Source: Rehmannia glutinosa
Taxonomy: Eukaryota; Streptophyta; Magnoliopsida; Lamiales; Orobanchaceae
Length of the DNA: 64,000 nucleotides
NCBI GenBank assembly: GCA_016081115.2
Contig: JABTTQ020002552.1
Location: 186,001 to 250,000, forward strand
Direction of reading: 5' to 3'
A program made the translations under genes and the position numbers. This document shows, piece after piece, positions 32,989 to 44,095 of the stretch. The notes under the pieces were generated by a model. That model was not told the origin of the DNA, did no database searches, and was given only the letters and a program-made list of their open reading frames with translations. Position 1 is the stretch's first letter, and every line of letters begins with the position of its first letter.

Positions 32989-33639
32989 GGAGAGGACTTG
33001 GCTTTCATTTCCAGACATTGGCTCCTCCTTGGGGAGTGATTTGCTGCAAAAGAAACCATTTAAAATGATCAATATAGCTGTTAGAAATCAATCCCACAAA
33101 ATAGGGAAAAGCATGCAAAAACGCAAGCGGATAGTTTCTTTGATAAACATAGGGTTCGACCGTGTCGCACATAGATAAGATTAAAATTGAATTATGTGAA
33201 TTTTTACGGGGAGACCGGTCGGAGGGGGTGCGACGGTGCCGCCTTATTGTGTGACGGTTGGACTGAAGAAATTCAAAAGAGAAGTCGGAACAAAAAACCA
33301 ACTCCAGTGCAATTAGTCGCCCGGCCGACCGGCCGCCCTCACCGGTCGACCACTGGTCACCTGGTCGACCGTCGCCCCCCTTTTTTTTCTTACGCCTCAT
33401 TTTCGGTTTCTCAGCTTAACTCAGGTACGGGTTGCCCTATAGGGTGACCGGTCGAGCCTAAAACAAATGTGTTGTCCAATTTTTTATCGAAAATAAATTC
33501 TAAGAAATACTCCGAAAAATAGTAAAAACATTTTAAATCGATCGGAATTATTTGGACAACATTTAGGGACATAGTTTTGGTTTAAAAACTCATTTGAACA
33601 AAATCATCAAAATCATGATAAAAACATTTATCTAACAAA

Positions 33640-34004
33640 CTCCCCCTTTTTGATGATTACAAACCAAAACAATTTTCTTGAGGACGATTTGAAAAACAAA
33701 TAAATTTTCCGGTTTTACAAGTAAACTATTCGTTAGAAGTATTTCATACAAAGCTCCCCCTATCCATGAGCATATCAACAAACGATTATTATAAGTTAGA
33801 AGCACAAGCTATAACAAGCTTATATAAGATGCATCATGAGCTAAGAAGCTCCCCCTGTCACAATACTTATAATCTATTTCATTTGAGTCCAAAATTCAAG
33901 CCATGGACTAGGTATTCTTGGCTTTAGGAAGCCATAGCTTTTTATTGCGAGCTTTTATTAGCTTTTCTTGAGATAACGAGCCAATTTCTTGTTTCTCCCC
34001 CTTT
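33640..34004 (-). other. Multiplied polypurine tracts of Sr-C
   Basis: CTCCCCCT words (plus-strand view) at 33640-33650 (the PPT next to the LTR), 33754-33761, 33849-33856 and 33995-34004. The same set occurs in Sr-B. Confidence 0.82.
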
Positions 34005-34808
34005 GAAATCATCAAAAAGAATGTTAGAATGGTGAAAACACCATACAATAATATCAAAGTGCGCCAAAGGGACGGTTTATTAACCGTTGAGCAATTAAAG
34101 CGTAAAATCCAAGGGAAATGGGAGAAATGTTAGATGAAGAGTTCATACGCTCGTTTTGTTTGCCAAATCATGATCTCAATAAGTATAGAAGACTTTTGAA
34201 AGCAAGAGAATCATGTAGAAGTTGAAATTATCATTGCGACATTTCATCGAACACCTTTTGTGCGTGAAAACTAAAGGAGGTTGTATATAACCTTTGTAAA
34301 TGTTACAAGCCAAAAAATTTTATCACCAATTCACCTCAATCATTATACAATTCAATCATAATAAATAAGCCCATCAAAATCATATGCAAAAAATATCAAG
34401 AAATATACCATAAGGTCATAAACTCAAGGGTTCAACCCAATTGAGCAAAAGAAGAGAAATTCTTACCATTTGATCGGAAAAGATGAGCCATAATGATGAT
34501 GATCATGATATATAATGTCCATGTTAAAAAAGAATGCATGAAAACCATTTTTGAATTAAATATGTGAAAATTTGGCAAATGGGACGAAAATGGCCAAAAT
34601 ATGTTAAAGTTGTGAATGCTGAAGATAGAACCATTTTAATCCAAGAAATGGCTTAGGGCGGCCGTCGGCGTTGGGCGGACGGTTGCCTCTCAACCCTTTC
34701 AAACCAGCATCATGTCTGTCTGGGATTTTTCCAAAATCCGAATTTTCAACCAAAAATCCGATTTTTCGCCCCTAAGTTTTAAAAACGTGCAAAATGCAAA
34801 TGCAAGCT
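34005..34808. other. Sr-C 3' non-coding region
   Basis: No coding frame between the end of pol and the PPT cluster, so Sr-C has no extra env-like ORF. A degenerate GGCCGTCGG palindromic patch is at about 34656-34685. Confidence 0.55.
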
Positions 34809-35810
34809 TCATTCAATATGCATTATGCCTAACCGAGCTCGTATTGATGAAAAAGTCTCGGAAGATAGCGGTTTTGTAAAAATGTCCGCTAATTGATCTT
34901 GAGATGGTACAAAAGATATCTCAATTTTTCGTTTTGAAACACAATCCCTTAGAAAATGATGTCGAATCTCAATATGTTTGGTACGGTTATGATGAACCGG
35001 GTTTTGAGCAATATTAATAGCAGATATATTATCACAAAAGATAGGTACGTTTTCAAAAGAGCATTTGTAATCCGCTAAGGTTTGTTTCATCCAAAGAAGT
35101 TGAGTACAACAAAATGCGGCGGAAATATATTTGGCTTCGGCCGTTGAAAGAGAAATACAGTTTTGCTTCTTTGAAAACCAAGAAACTAGGCAATCGCCTA
35201 AAAATTGACATGATCCGGAAGTACTTTTCCGATCATCAATATTTCCCGCATAATCCGAATCACTATAACCTTTAAGAGAAAAGTTTTCATTCTTTGGATA
35301 AAATAAACCATATTGAATGGTGCCTTTCAAATATCGAAAAATCCTTTTAACGACACTCATATGAGATTCTTTGGGATTGCTTTGAAAACGAGCACATAGG
35401 CATACGGCATGAAGAATGTCCGGTCTACTAGCGGTTAAATAAAGTAAACTACCAATCATACCTCGATACTTTGATTCATCCACGGACTTGCCTTTCTCAT
35501 CTTTGTCAATTTTGACATTTGTTGCCATGGGAGTAGAGACGGTTCTTCCTTCTTCAATGCCGAACTTTTTCAAAAGTTCTTTTGTATACTTAGATTTTGA
35601 AATGTAAATACCTTCTTGACATTGCTTAATTTGGAGTCCAAGAAAGAAGTTGAGCTCCCCCATCATGCTCATTTCAAATTCTCCTTGCATCAATTTAGAG
35701 AATTTCTTGCACAAAGAATCATTAGTAGCACCAAAGATAATATCATCAACATAAATTTGCACAAGTAAACAATCTTGCCCTTTTTTCAAAAACAAATAGA
35801 GTTGTATCAA
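34809..35810 (-). pseudogene. Sr-C reverse transcriptase end and RNase H
   Basis: A 333-codon frame. It opens with the catalytic RT box (IYVDDIIFGATND), continues through the connection (GELNFFLGLQIKQ, MIGSLLYLTASRPDI) and the RNase H (GYSDSDYAGNIDDRKSTSG, SLSTAEAKYISAA) and ends with the copia tail (QLADIFTKPL, LGIMHIE). It is complete to the stop at 34809. A single frameshift near 35790, in a T6/A5 homopolymer patch, separates it from the upstream RT frame. That could be real or a sequencing error. Confidence 0.9.
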
Positions 35811-36285
35811 CTTTACCTCTTATAAAACCATTTTGTAAAAGAAAAGAACTAAGTCTATCATACCATGCACGGGGTGCTTGTTTTAAACCATACAAGGCCT
35901 TTTTAAGTTTATAAACATCATTAGGCCTAGAAAAATTTTCAAACCCCAGAGGTTGTTTTACATAGACTTCTTCTTGAATAATACCATTTAAGAAAGCGGA
36001 TTTAACATCCATTTGGTAAGGTTTGAAATTTTTTAAACAAGAATAGGCAAGTAAAATGCGAATAGCTTCTAAACGTGCTACGGGTGCAAAAGTTTCATCA
36101 TAGTCAATACCTTCTTCTTGACAATACCCTTGAGCTACTAACCTTGCCTTATTTCGAACAATGTTGCCTTGATCATCAAGTTTGTTCCGGAATACCCATT
36201 TTGTACCAATAATAGTTTGAGATGAAGGACAAGGTACTAATTCCCATACATCATTTCTTTCAAATTGATTTAACTCCTCTTGCAT
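35746..36285 (-). pseudogene. Sr-C reverse transcriptase, N-terminal half
   Basis: Copia RT (RVT_2) motifs: MQEELNQFERNDVWELV, IIGTKWVFRNKLDD, ARLVAQGYCQEEGIDYDETF, MDVKSAFLNGIIQEEVYV and LKKALYGLKQAPRAWY. It is in the same frame as the integrase end upstream, from which it is separated by a TAG near 36333. The catalytic box is in the next frame, past the frameshift. Confidence 0.9.
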
Positions 36286-36333
36286 TTCTAAGAACCAATC
36301 CTCATCCTCAATGACCTCTTTAGCATTTTTAGG

Positions 36334-36939
36334 CTATTTTTGAGAAATAAGAGCTTTCTCGGCAAATTTTCTCCGAGTCATCACTTTGTCAAGGGGATCA
36401 CCAATAATAAGATCTTTTGGGTGATCTCCCTTAAATTTCAATGCAACGGGAAGATTCGAGATATCACCTCTATCTTCTTGAGGACCATTTGAAGTGGATG
36501 GTTGATCATTTGATGTAGACGGTTGATCATCAATTTGAACAATTTGTTCAATAATATCCTCTTCATCACTTTCATCATTAGATATTCTTTCAACTCCCGA
36601 AGCTTCATTGAAATTAACATGGATGGATTCTTCAACAACTCCGCTAGTCTTATTGTAAACCCGATATACTTTGCTTTTTGTTGAATATCCCATAAATATC
36701 CCTTCATCGGCCTTAGGATCAAGTTTGTCCAATTGATCCTTGGTATTCAAAATAAAGCATTTACAACCAAATATCTTGAAATAACTAATATTTGGAGTTC
36801 TACCTTTCCAAAGCTCATATGGAGTTTTATTCATTTTAGGACGAATATAAACTCGATTAATGACATAGCAAGCGGTACTTATGGCTTCGGCCCAAAAATA
36901 TTTTGGAAGTGAAAATTCATTGAGCATGGACCGACTCAT
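36334..36939 (-). pseudogene. Sr-C integrase C-terminal part
   Basis: A 201-codon frame: LPKYFWAEAISTACYVINR, TPYELWKGRTPNISYFKIFG, FMGYSTKSKVYRVYN, then an acidic linker with a duplicated QPSTSND. It ends at a TAG (after ALISQK) that is the only break before RT. Confidence 0.88.
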
Positions 36940-37854
36940 CTCTTGTAATGTCCGATTTTTCCTTTCGGCTACTCCATTTTGTTGAGGTGTCCTTGGAGCC
37001 GAGAAATTATGAGCATATCCTTTGGTTTCACAAAAGACTCTAAATTCACCATCAAATTATCCGCCTCGATCGCTTCGAATAGACTTAATAGTGTCTTTCT
37101 TTTCATTTTCAATGAGTCTACATAACTTAACAAACTCATTAACGGCATCGCTTTTATTGGTAAGAAAAAGAGCCCAAGTATATCTAGAAAAATCATCGAC
37201 GATAACAAAAGTGTAATGTTTTCCACTTAGACTAGCCGTACCAATATCCCCATACAAATCAAGGTGAAGCATTTGTAGGGGTTTGGTTGTGGAAATTTCG
37301 TTTTTGGGCTTAAAACTACTTTTAACTAATTTATTCTTTTGACAAGTGTCACATAAGCCAAGATTTTCAAAATTCAATTTGGGTAGTCCTTTCACATGTT
37401 GGTTTTTGTAAATATTTTTCAAATTCTTGTATCCAACATGTCCAAGTCGCCTATGCCATAAACTAGTTAAATCATTATTGGTGACTAAACAAGAAACATT
37501 TTGACTAACCAAATCACTTGTACAAATTTTGTAAAGATTGCCTTTTCTATTTGCTTCACAAATAATTTCACCATTTTTAAGTATAAGGCATTTTTCTTTA
37601 TTAAAGGAAACATCATAATTTGAATCACAAAGTTGGCTAACATTTATCAAATTAAACTTAAGCCCTTCAACTAAAAGAACATTACTAAGAGAGAAGGAAG
37701 AGTTACCAATTTCTCCATTTCCAAGAATTTTTCCTTTGCCATTGCCGAACATGACCATACCCTCTTCTTGGAGCTTGATGTTGGTAAAAAGTTCTCTCCT
37801 CCCGGTCATATGGCGTGAACATCCGCTGTCCACGAGCCATTTTGAATCTTCCAT
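36940..37854 (-). pseudogene. Sr-C protease, pre-integrase and integrase core
   Basis: The main frame 37854-37057 begins at WLVDSGCSRHMTG (retropepsin D-S-G), then MFGNGKGKILGNG, the GAG_pre-integrs zinc region (LWHRRLGHVGYKN, CDTCQKNKLVKSSF) and the integrase core (LHLDLYGDIG, YTFVIVDDFSRYTWALF, SIRSDRGG). A TAA near 37057 interrupts it directly after SDRGG. The frame resumes with NFSAPRTPQQNGVAERKNRT, including the last catalytic Glu. The protease overlaps the end of gag in another frame. Confidence 0.9.
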
Positions 37855-39487
37855 TGTTGTTATAGTCCCTATTACCTACAAAAGAATTTCTTTTAGGTAC
37901 CCTATAATTTTGGGGTCCATGGGGGTTAGTCTTGAGACCTTTAGGTCTCCAAACATGTCTTGAGCTATTTATCAATTTGCAATTATTAGCATAATGTCCA
38001 ATTTCACCACAATAAAAATAAGTAGGAGTATTATAATTATTAGCACATACAAAAGTCGGACCTTGGTTATTTTTCTTAAAAACACTTTGAAATGGCTTGT
38101 AACCAAGTCCCAATTTGGAATGCTGACCTCTTTGTGCATCTAAAATTTTTGTGACTTTATCCGTGCTTATGTTGAAACGATGCACATCATTTTTCAAACA
38201 TTCAATATCTTTTGTGAGCGATTCCTTTTCGGTTTCAAGAGAATGAACTCTAGTAAGAGTAAGAGCATGAGCTTTGTCTAGAGATTCATAAGAGGTGAAT
38301 AATTTTTCTTTTTCAACCTTAAGCTCCTTATGCTCCTTTTTCAAATTTTTGTATTTAACAATTAAATTTTGAAACTCAATTTGCAATTCATCAAAATCAC
38401 ATTGCAAGTCATCAACTATGGAGGAAGTAGAGGAATTAGAGTGTACCTCATTATTTTCATCGTCTATGGCCATGAGACCGTGTTCGGTTTCTCCTTCCTC
38501 ATCGGTTGTTTCGAGTAGTTCATCCCATGTTTTGACTTCCGCGTTTAGAGCCTTCTTTTTTGGGAAAAGCTTCTTTTTCTTTTGCTCCTCTTCATCGAGC
38601 TTCGGGCAATCGACAATGAAGTGCCCGGGTTTTCCGCATTTAAAGCAAGCATTATCTCTTGGTTTTGTCGCTTTATTTTTATTCACAAATTTTGCAAATT
38701 TTCGAACAAGTGCGGCCGTCTCCTCATCCTCATCCTCATTATCATAGTATGCATTATTAGAAGAAGAAGCAAGACCTTTAGGAATAATTTGCATACCCGA
38801 TTGATTTGTGGATGGTTTGGAATTTTTCCTCTCCTTGAGATAGACTTCATATATGAGTAGATTTCCAATAAGCTGGTCAAACTTGAGTGTCTCAAGATTT
38901 TGTGCCTCCGTGATTGCCGTTACTTTTTCGGACCATGAGCCGGGAAGAGCATTCAATACTTTGGTCACCTTGTCTTCTTCGGAAATGACTTTGCCGAGGG
39001 CCACAAGAGGATTGACGATATTGTCAAGCCTTTCCACCATTTTGGAGATGCTTTCGCCATCATACATGTTAAAGTTTTCGAAGTCTTTAACAAGCATGGT
39101 CTTTCTTGCTTGCTTGACTTTCTTAGTCCCTTCATAGATTGTCTCCAATTTTTCCCAAACCTCATGTGCCGACCTTATGCCTCTTATGCGATTGTATTCA
39201 GTGGCGGTAAGAGAAAAATGCAAAATATTTAAGGCCTTACCGTTTAGAGAGAAAGCCTTTTTGTCATTTTCATCAAACTCCTTGAAGGTCATAGGAGCCA
39301 AGGCGCCATCCTCCGATTTCTTTGTTGGTTGATCAACTCCTTCAATGACCACATTCCAAATGTCGAACCCGCACCCTTGTAGGAAGCACTCCATACAGTC
39401 TTTCCAAAATGCATAGTTGTTGGCGTCGAATAGCGGTGGCTTATTGGTGGAGGCGCCGGTGGTGAGATGAACATCATTTGTAGCCAT
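37703..39487 (-). CDS. Sr-C gag, intact frame
   Basis: 594 codons from ATG 39487 (MATNDVHLTTG) to 37703, the first Met after the primer site. Residues about 15-220 are the copia gag core (FDANNYAFWKDCMECFLQG, FSLNGKALNILHFSL, LPGSWSEKVTAITEAQ). A CCHC knuckle CFKCGKPGHFIVDC lies near residue 280. A long coiled coil runs from about 365 to 450. A second, incomplete knuckle (YCGEIGHYANNC) follows. The end overlaps pol in another frame, so pol expression would need a frameshift or splicing. Gag makes the particle in the cytoplasm. No break is visible. Confidence 0.88.
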   Translation of the reverse strand: MATNDVHLTTGASTNKPPLFDANNYAFWKDCMECFLQGCGFDIWNVVIEGVDQPTKKSEDGALAPMTFKEFDENDKKAFSLNGKALNILHFSLTATEYNRIRGIRSAHEVWEKLETIYEGTKKVKQARKTMLVKDFENFNMYDGESISKMVERLDNIVNPLVALGKVISEEDKVTKVLNALPGSWSEKVTAITEAQNLETLKFDQLIGNLLIYEVYLKERKNSKPSTNQSGMQIIPKGLASSSNNAYYDNEDEDEETAALVRKFAKFVNKNKATKPRDNACFKCGKPGHFIVDCPKLDEEEQKKKKLFPKKKALNAEVKTWDELLETTDEEGETEHGLMAIDDENNEVHSNSSTSSIVDDLQCDFDELQIEFQNLIVKYKNLKKEHKELKVEKEKLFTSYESLDKAHALTLTRVHSLETEKESLTKDIECLKNDVHRFNISTDKVTKILDAQRGQHSKLGLGYKPFQSVFKKNNQGPTFVCANNYNTPTYFYCGEIGHYANNCKLINSSRHVWRPKGLKTNPHGPQNYRVPKRNSFVGNRDYNNNGRFKMARGQRMFTPYDREERTFYQHQAPRRGYGHVRQWQRKNSWKWRNW

Positions 39488-39530
39488 GGATCTTTCCTCT
39501 TTACTCGGAACGAGCTAGCCAAAGAGTTTG

Positions 39531-39542
39531 TCTCTGATACCA
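39531..39542 (-). other. Primer binding site of Sr-C
   Basis: The minus strand reads TGGTATCAGAGA, two bases after the LTR, complementary to initiator tRNA-Met except for the last base. Confidence 0.87.
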
Positions 39543-39544
39543 CT

Positions 39545-40824
39545 TGTTAGTCCAATTGGCTACAATAATCTAGAGGGGGGTGAATAGATTATCCCGGTTT
39601 TTCAGATTTTGCCCTCTTTTTCGAAAAGCTCAAACAAAGATGAAATGCTAAATGCGGAAAGTAAATGGCACACGTCGATTTATAGTAGTTCAATCCACCT
39701 AGGGCCTAATCTACTACCACCCCAGTATATCCGAGATGGATTTCAAAAAGAAAAAAAGATTTTATTAATTTACCAAAAATTAATACAACACCTTGAGGAT
39801 TACCACAACCCTCTTTCACCACCTTGAGGATTACCGCAACCCTCTTATAACACCTTGAGGATTACCACAACCCTCTTACAACACCTTTGAAGATTACCAC
39901 AACCTTCAAACACCTATCACCTAGATCACCCAAGTGTATTCTTACCACAAGAATACTCACAAGGATGTCTTGTGTTGAATGATTACCAAAATCAAGATTA
40001 CAACTCAATAAAGATTGAAACAATATGAGTACAAGTGTAATCAAGAATTGAAAGCCTAGACCTCAAATTTGTGCAAGTGAAAGTGTTTAGGCTAATACAA
40101 CAAGATATATAAGTGTTTACTTTGTTTGCTCTTTTTGCTTGTATGGAGTGTTGTATCTTGTTGCTTGAATGAAGCCTCTATTTACAGGAGAGGACTTGGC
40201 TTTGATTCTGACATTGGCTCCTCCTTGGGGAGTGATTTGCTGCAAAAGAAACCATTTAAAATGATCAATATAGTTTGTTAGAAATCAATCCCACAAAATA
40301 GGAAAAGTTATGCAAAACGCAACGGATAGTTTGCGGATAAACATAGGGTTCGACCGATCGCTCAGAGATAAGATTGAAAATGAATTTCTGCGAATTTTTA
40401 CACAGGGGGACCGGTTGGAGGAGTGCGGACCGGCCCCTTAGTGGACGGTTGGACTGAAGAAATTTCAAACAGAAAGTCGGAACAAAAACCAACTCCTGTG
40501 CAAGTCGTCGCCGGTCGGCCGACCGGTCGCCCTCACCGGCCGACCACAGTCGACCGGCCGCCACTGCTCCTTTTTTCTTACGCCTCATTTTTGTTTCTCA
40601 GCTCAACTCAAGTACGGGTTGCCCTATAGGGCGACCGGTCGAGCCTGAAACAAATGTGTTGTCCAATTTTTTATCGAAAATAAATTCTAAGAAATACTCC
40701 GAAAAATAGTAAAAACATTTTAAATCGATCGGAAGTATTTAGACAACATTTAGGGACATAGTTTTGGTTTAAAAACTCATTTGAACAAAATCATCAAAAT
40801 CATGATAAAAACATTTATCTAACA
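39545..40824 (-). repeat. Right (5') LTR of Sr-C
   Basis: 1280 bp, TGTTAGTCCAATTGG to TTATCTAACA, followed by the target duplication. It carries the stem-loop array at about 39795-39974, with one loop changed to ACCGC (plus-strand view). Most differences from the left LTR are small and concentrate in the CG-rich U3 part. Confidence 0.92.
39795..39974 (-). other. Stem-loop array in right Sr-C LTR
   Basis: The same five hairpins as at 32596-32775, same spacing. One unit has a single change in the loop; stems are kept. Confidence 0.72.
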
Positions 40825-40829
40825 TATAT

Positions 40830-41035
40830 ATGATATATATAATTAGTATAAATATATAATTAGTATAATATATATATATTTCGTTTATGCTTTATTATAA
40901 TATATATATATATAAATATATAAATATATTATATATATTTATTTCTTTTATGCTTTGTTATTTTTCTGCATTTCATTTCTGTCTATTTATTTCTTCTATC
41001 ATGTCTTCTTTTTCTTGTTTATTTTCCTCCCTACG
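40830..41035 (+). other. Viral leader of right arm, second part
   Basis: Resumes the leader after Sr-C. It matches the left arm at about 20320-20560 in inverted orientation (TTTCTGCATTTCATTTCTGT, then ATTTTCCTCCCTACGAT). It ends four to five bases after CCTACGAT, just short of the next primer site. Confidence 0.75.
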
Positions 41036-43270
41036 ATTCAAATCATTTTTTTTGTTACCTCACAACAAGCTCTAGGCCAACAATTAGACATAAAAAAAAA
41101 TCACTCTTTAACCACATTTTCGGCCATATGAAGGGTAGGGGAATCAAAACTTTATTTCATCTTAACACTTATTCAAAACTCTCCGAACACTCTCTCATAT
41201 TTATATTTAGAATAAAAACACAAATCTTGCTCTCCTCCTCTCCAAGGTGGCCGAAAATTCCAAGAAGAAAAGTGAGAAAGTTTTTCTTCTTCCAACTCCA
41301 TTTTTCTTCTTAAAGTTTGAAGCCTATTCCTTCATCTTCTAACTTGATGAATCCTTCTTGTTGAGGTACTCCTAGAGGATTATTTCTTAAAGAATTAAGG
41401 AAGACCTGGACCTGATTCTAAGCTTGAAGAAAGAAGTTCGCTTTTGAATACTACTTGAGGACATTAAGGTAAGTAGTAGTCATTTGGTTTTAGTATATTT
41501 TCTTTGGACTTGAGAACTCAATTTTAACACCAAAATATAGTTATGTTGACATATAGTGGCTGAACTTGGAGTATTAGGACCAAGAACTTGGATTCTTAAG
41601 AAGATCTTCACCTTTAATTACAACCCGAAAAACTACTACAAGGTGGGTGGAAAAATCTTTCGGAAAATAGGCAAATAATTTTGATAAAATGCATGTAGTA
41701 CATGAAAATGTCTTTAAATACTATAAATATATTACATGTATTTTTATATATGTATCAAGTTCGAGAAGTTTTACAAAAATGAGCATGATCTTGAGTTCTT
41801 ACACAATAGGGGCATGCTTGCATATATGTCTGGATTTCTTGTACATCTCTTGATTAATGTGTTAATGAATGGGTTATATGTTCAAAATCATAATCCATAC
41901 TTGGTATATATTATGTAAAAACTAACCTTATGTTTCAAATTGAACAAGTATGTCATTTATGCAATTTTCATAAAGTTGAGGACTAAAGCGTAATTTCAAA
42001 ACTGTCCAAGGATTAATCTGTAAATTTTGAAATTATGGACTGTATTGATTGTAATATTTAATATTTTAATTTAATAATAATAGTTTAAAGGTTTTGAATT
42101 GAGAAAACCAATCCTTGGAAATTTAGGGACTGAAATGTGGAAACTTCGAAAGTTTAAGGGCCAAAAATTGAAGTTTTAAAACTGTTCAGGGGCTCCTCTA
42201 AAAATTTCGAAAATTTTGACTTTCTCAAATTAAAAAACTTATATTTTAAGAAATTATAAAAGTTAAAGTGGTTTGGGTTCAGAAAATCGATATTTGAAAC
42301 TTTAAGTACTAAAGTGTAAAATTCAAATTTCATAGGACCAAAATGAAATTTCAAGAAACGATACGTCCTAGTTACCTGAAAAATTACATAGAGTTAATTT
42401 TATAATATTTTGAACCCATGGTTCAGATATCTTGACAAACGAACACCAAATAAGCCCTTAAGAACAAAGACCGAATGTTGGACTAAAAATAGAATTTGTG
42501 AGAGTTAAGGAACTTAAATTGAACCCCTTTTAAAACTGCTTTTGTACAAATATCCTATTGTCCCATGTGATATTTTGAGATTAGAATTATATCAAAATCC
42601 CTCCCATTTTGTGAGATCCAAAATCATTAAGTTCGAGTCCAGAAATGATAATTTTGACAAAAGAATGGACCAAACTGAAATTTTCTTAAAATTCGACTCA
42701 AACTCTTTGAAAAACTGATTCCATGGACGATTTGGAGATTTTACAAACTGACCGTATATGTTTCTTAATTCAAGACTAGGACTTATTCAATTTCAAACCC
42801 GATAAGTACTATTTCCAAAACGAGAATACTTATAAAAATTTTCTTTTATCAAGGACCCCAAAATAAATTATTTTTTTACTACATTCCTGAAACTGACTCA
42901 TTTATATTTTAAATTTACATTAATAATTTTCTTAAAATTCTCCGGACCTTGACGGATCCCATATCCGGACCATATGCACTACGCGTGGCGACTTCCTCAC
43001 CTTATGACAATTTGAACTTAACAATATAGTTAAAAACTCACGCTTAATATATCAAGTCCACCAAATCATTTGAAGTAAAGATTATTCTTATGATAATCAA
43101 CTTCATTAACCTTATTTATACAACCAACGATACCTCACACTCGCGTGATATAAACATAACTTGTTGATATCTAGTATTGCTCTTATATGTATCACCATGG
43201 TTTTATTTGACTGCCTTGTTGACATGATTCGTGAACCTCGTGCGTCGAGCTCTATTTGCCTTATTTTTAT
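41036..43270 (+). repeat. Diverged Tekay-like LTR fragment, opposite sense to Tk-F
   Basis: Several blocks match the reverse complement of the Tk-F LTR in order: ACAAGGTGGGTGGAAAAATC near 41638 with ATGCATGTAGTA, a TTTTAACACCAAAAT block near 41523, CGACTTCCTC near 42988 and GTGTCGAGCTC-like near 43240. It reads on the plus strand. Neither end has a clear TG or CA terminus. No coding sequence. It is an old relative of the Tk-F family. Confidence 0.6.
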
Positions 43271-43569
43271 CTTCACCAAAAGTGAACGGTGTAATTAATA
43301 GATAGGATAAGTAATGTCGATCCCACAGAGACTAATAAATTGATGCACTAAGTATTGAGATTGTAATATTATTATTTTTATTTAGACGATCGAAAGGTGA
43401 TTGTTGTTTTATAAAACTAAGAAAATATTTTATCATAAAAAGAACAAAGCAAGAGTTGCGATTGAAAAGATTAAGTAGATGAATGGATTCCAGGGTTGTG
43501 ATTCTAGTTAATCTCCCTCTTGTTATCCGATTATTCAAAACCAAAATTATTATCCGTCTTCCCTATAAG
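43271..43569. other. Unassigned spacer
   Basis: AT-rich and non-coding. It has the word GTCGATCCCACAGAGAC, which looks repeat-derived. Nothing else is supportable. Confidence 0.35.
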
Positions 43570-44095
43570 ATGATCACAACGGTAATTTATCCTCTCTCTC
43601 GAGATGACTCCTTGCAAGCTTGTTGATTGTCTTAAAATTTAGATGACTCAGCTTCTTGTGCCACAGCCACTTGATTCGGTTGTGCTCTTTGCTAGCAAAA
43701 ATGTGCTCGGTGTAGTAGTAGACCGATCTACTACATACATATTCTTCTGTCTTGATCCTTGTAGCACTATTTCATTTGATTCAACATCTTTGATCTGGCA
43801 CACTCCCATATTGAATCTAACATTGTAGCCCTTGTCACAGAGTTGGCTGATTCTTAACAAGTTGAAGTTGAGGCCTTCAGCATAAGCAACATCTGTGATT
43901 TCCAATCGATTCTTCTTGATAGATCATGTGCCCTTGATTTCCCCTGGAGCTTCATTTCCTCCAAATATGACTTTTGCACCTTTAATATCCGTAAATCTTG
44001 ATAAGTTTTTCTTGTTTCCTGTCATATGTCTGGAACAACCACTATCCATGTACCTGGTTCCTTGGCACTCAGTTGTTCTTTGAACCTACAATAAG
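43570..44095 (-). pseudogene. Inverted protease/pre-integrase segment of copia element Cop-E
   Basis: The minus-strand frames show YMDSGCSRHMTG (protease), LNFNLLRISQLCDKGYNVRF and WHKKLSHLNFKTINKLARS (GAG_pre-integrs). The rest of the same domain (CDACQMGKQIKSSF) is found at about 44130 on the plus strand. The protein breaks off near 43575 and resumes near 44100, so this ~520-bp piece was inverted relative to the rest of Cop-E. Small frameshifts are present. Confidence 0.8.

Larger units (their letters stand above)
32344..33637 (-). repeat. Left (3') LTR of Sirevirus-like element Sr-C
   Basis: 1294 bp, TGTTAGTCCAAGTGG to TTATCTAACA. It matches 39545-40824. On the sense strand U3 holds GACCGGTCG palindromes (about 33200-33460), then TATAAATAG (32980-32988), then the stem-loop array (32596-32775) and a second TATA-like CTATAAATCGATGTG near 32470-32485. 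Confidence 0.92.
19704..41035. mobile_element. Endogenous caulimovirid (pararetrovirus) locus, head-to-head copies, split by Sr-C
   Basis: Both arms carry caulimovirid genes in viral order, primer sites for tRNA-iMet, a TATA promoter and an AT-rich leader, with no LTR and no integrase. The left arm reads minus from 27462 to 20311, about 7.15 kb from primer site to primer site, close to a full genome. The right arm reads plus from 27527 to 41035 (excluding Sr-C) and lacks RT. The arms are diverged and have different lesions, so they are not a perfect palindrome. The locus begins at a TA tract of the Tk-A LTR. Integration was presumably by host repair. The genus is not assigned. Confidence 0.88.

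Noticed and set aside
41036..43270. Host intergenic DNA or continuation of the right Tk-A LTR after the virus
   Set aside because: It does not match the rest of the left Tk-A LTR, but matches the Tk-F LTR in inverted order, so it is a separate LTR fragment.
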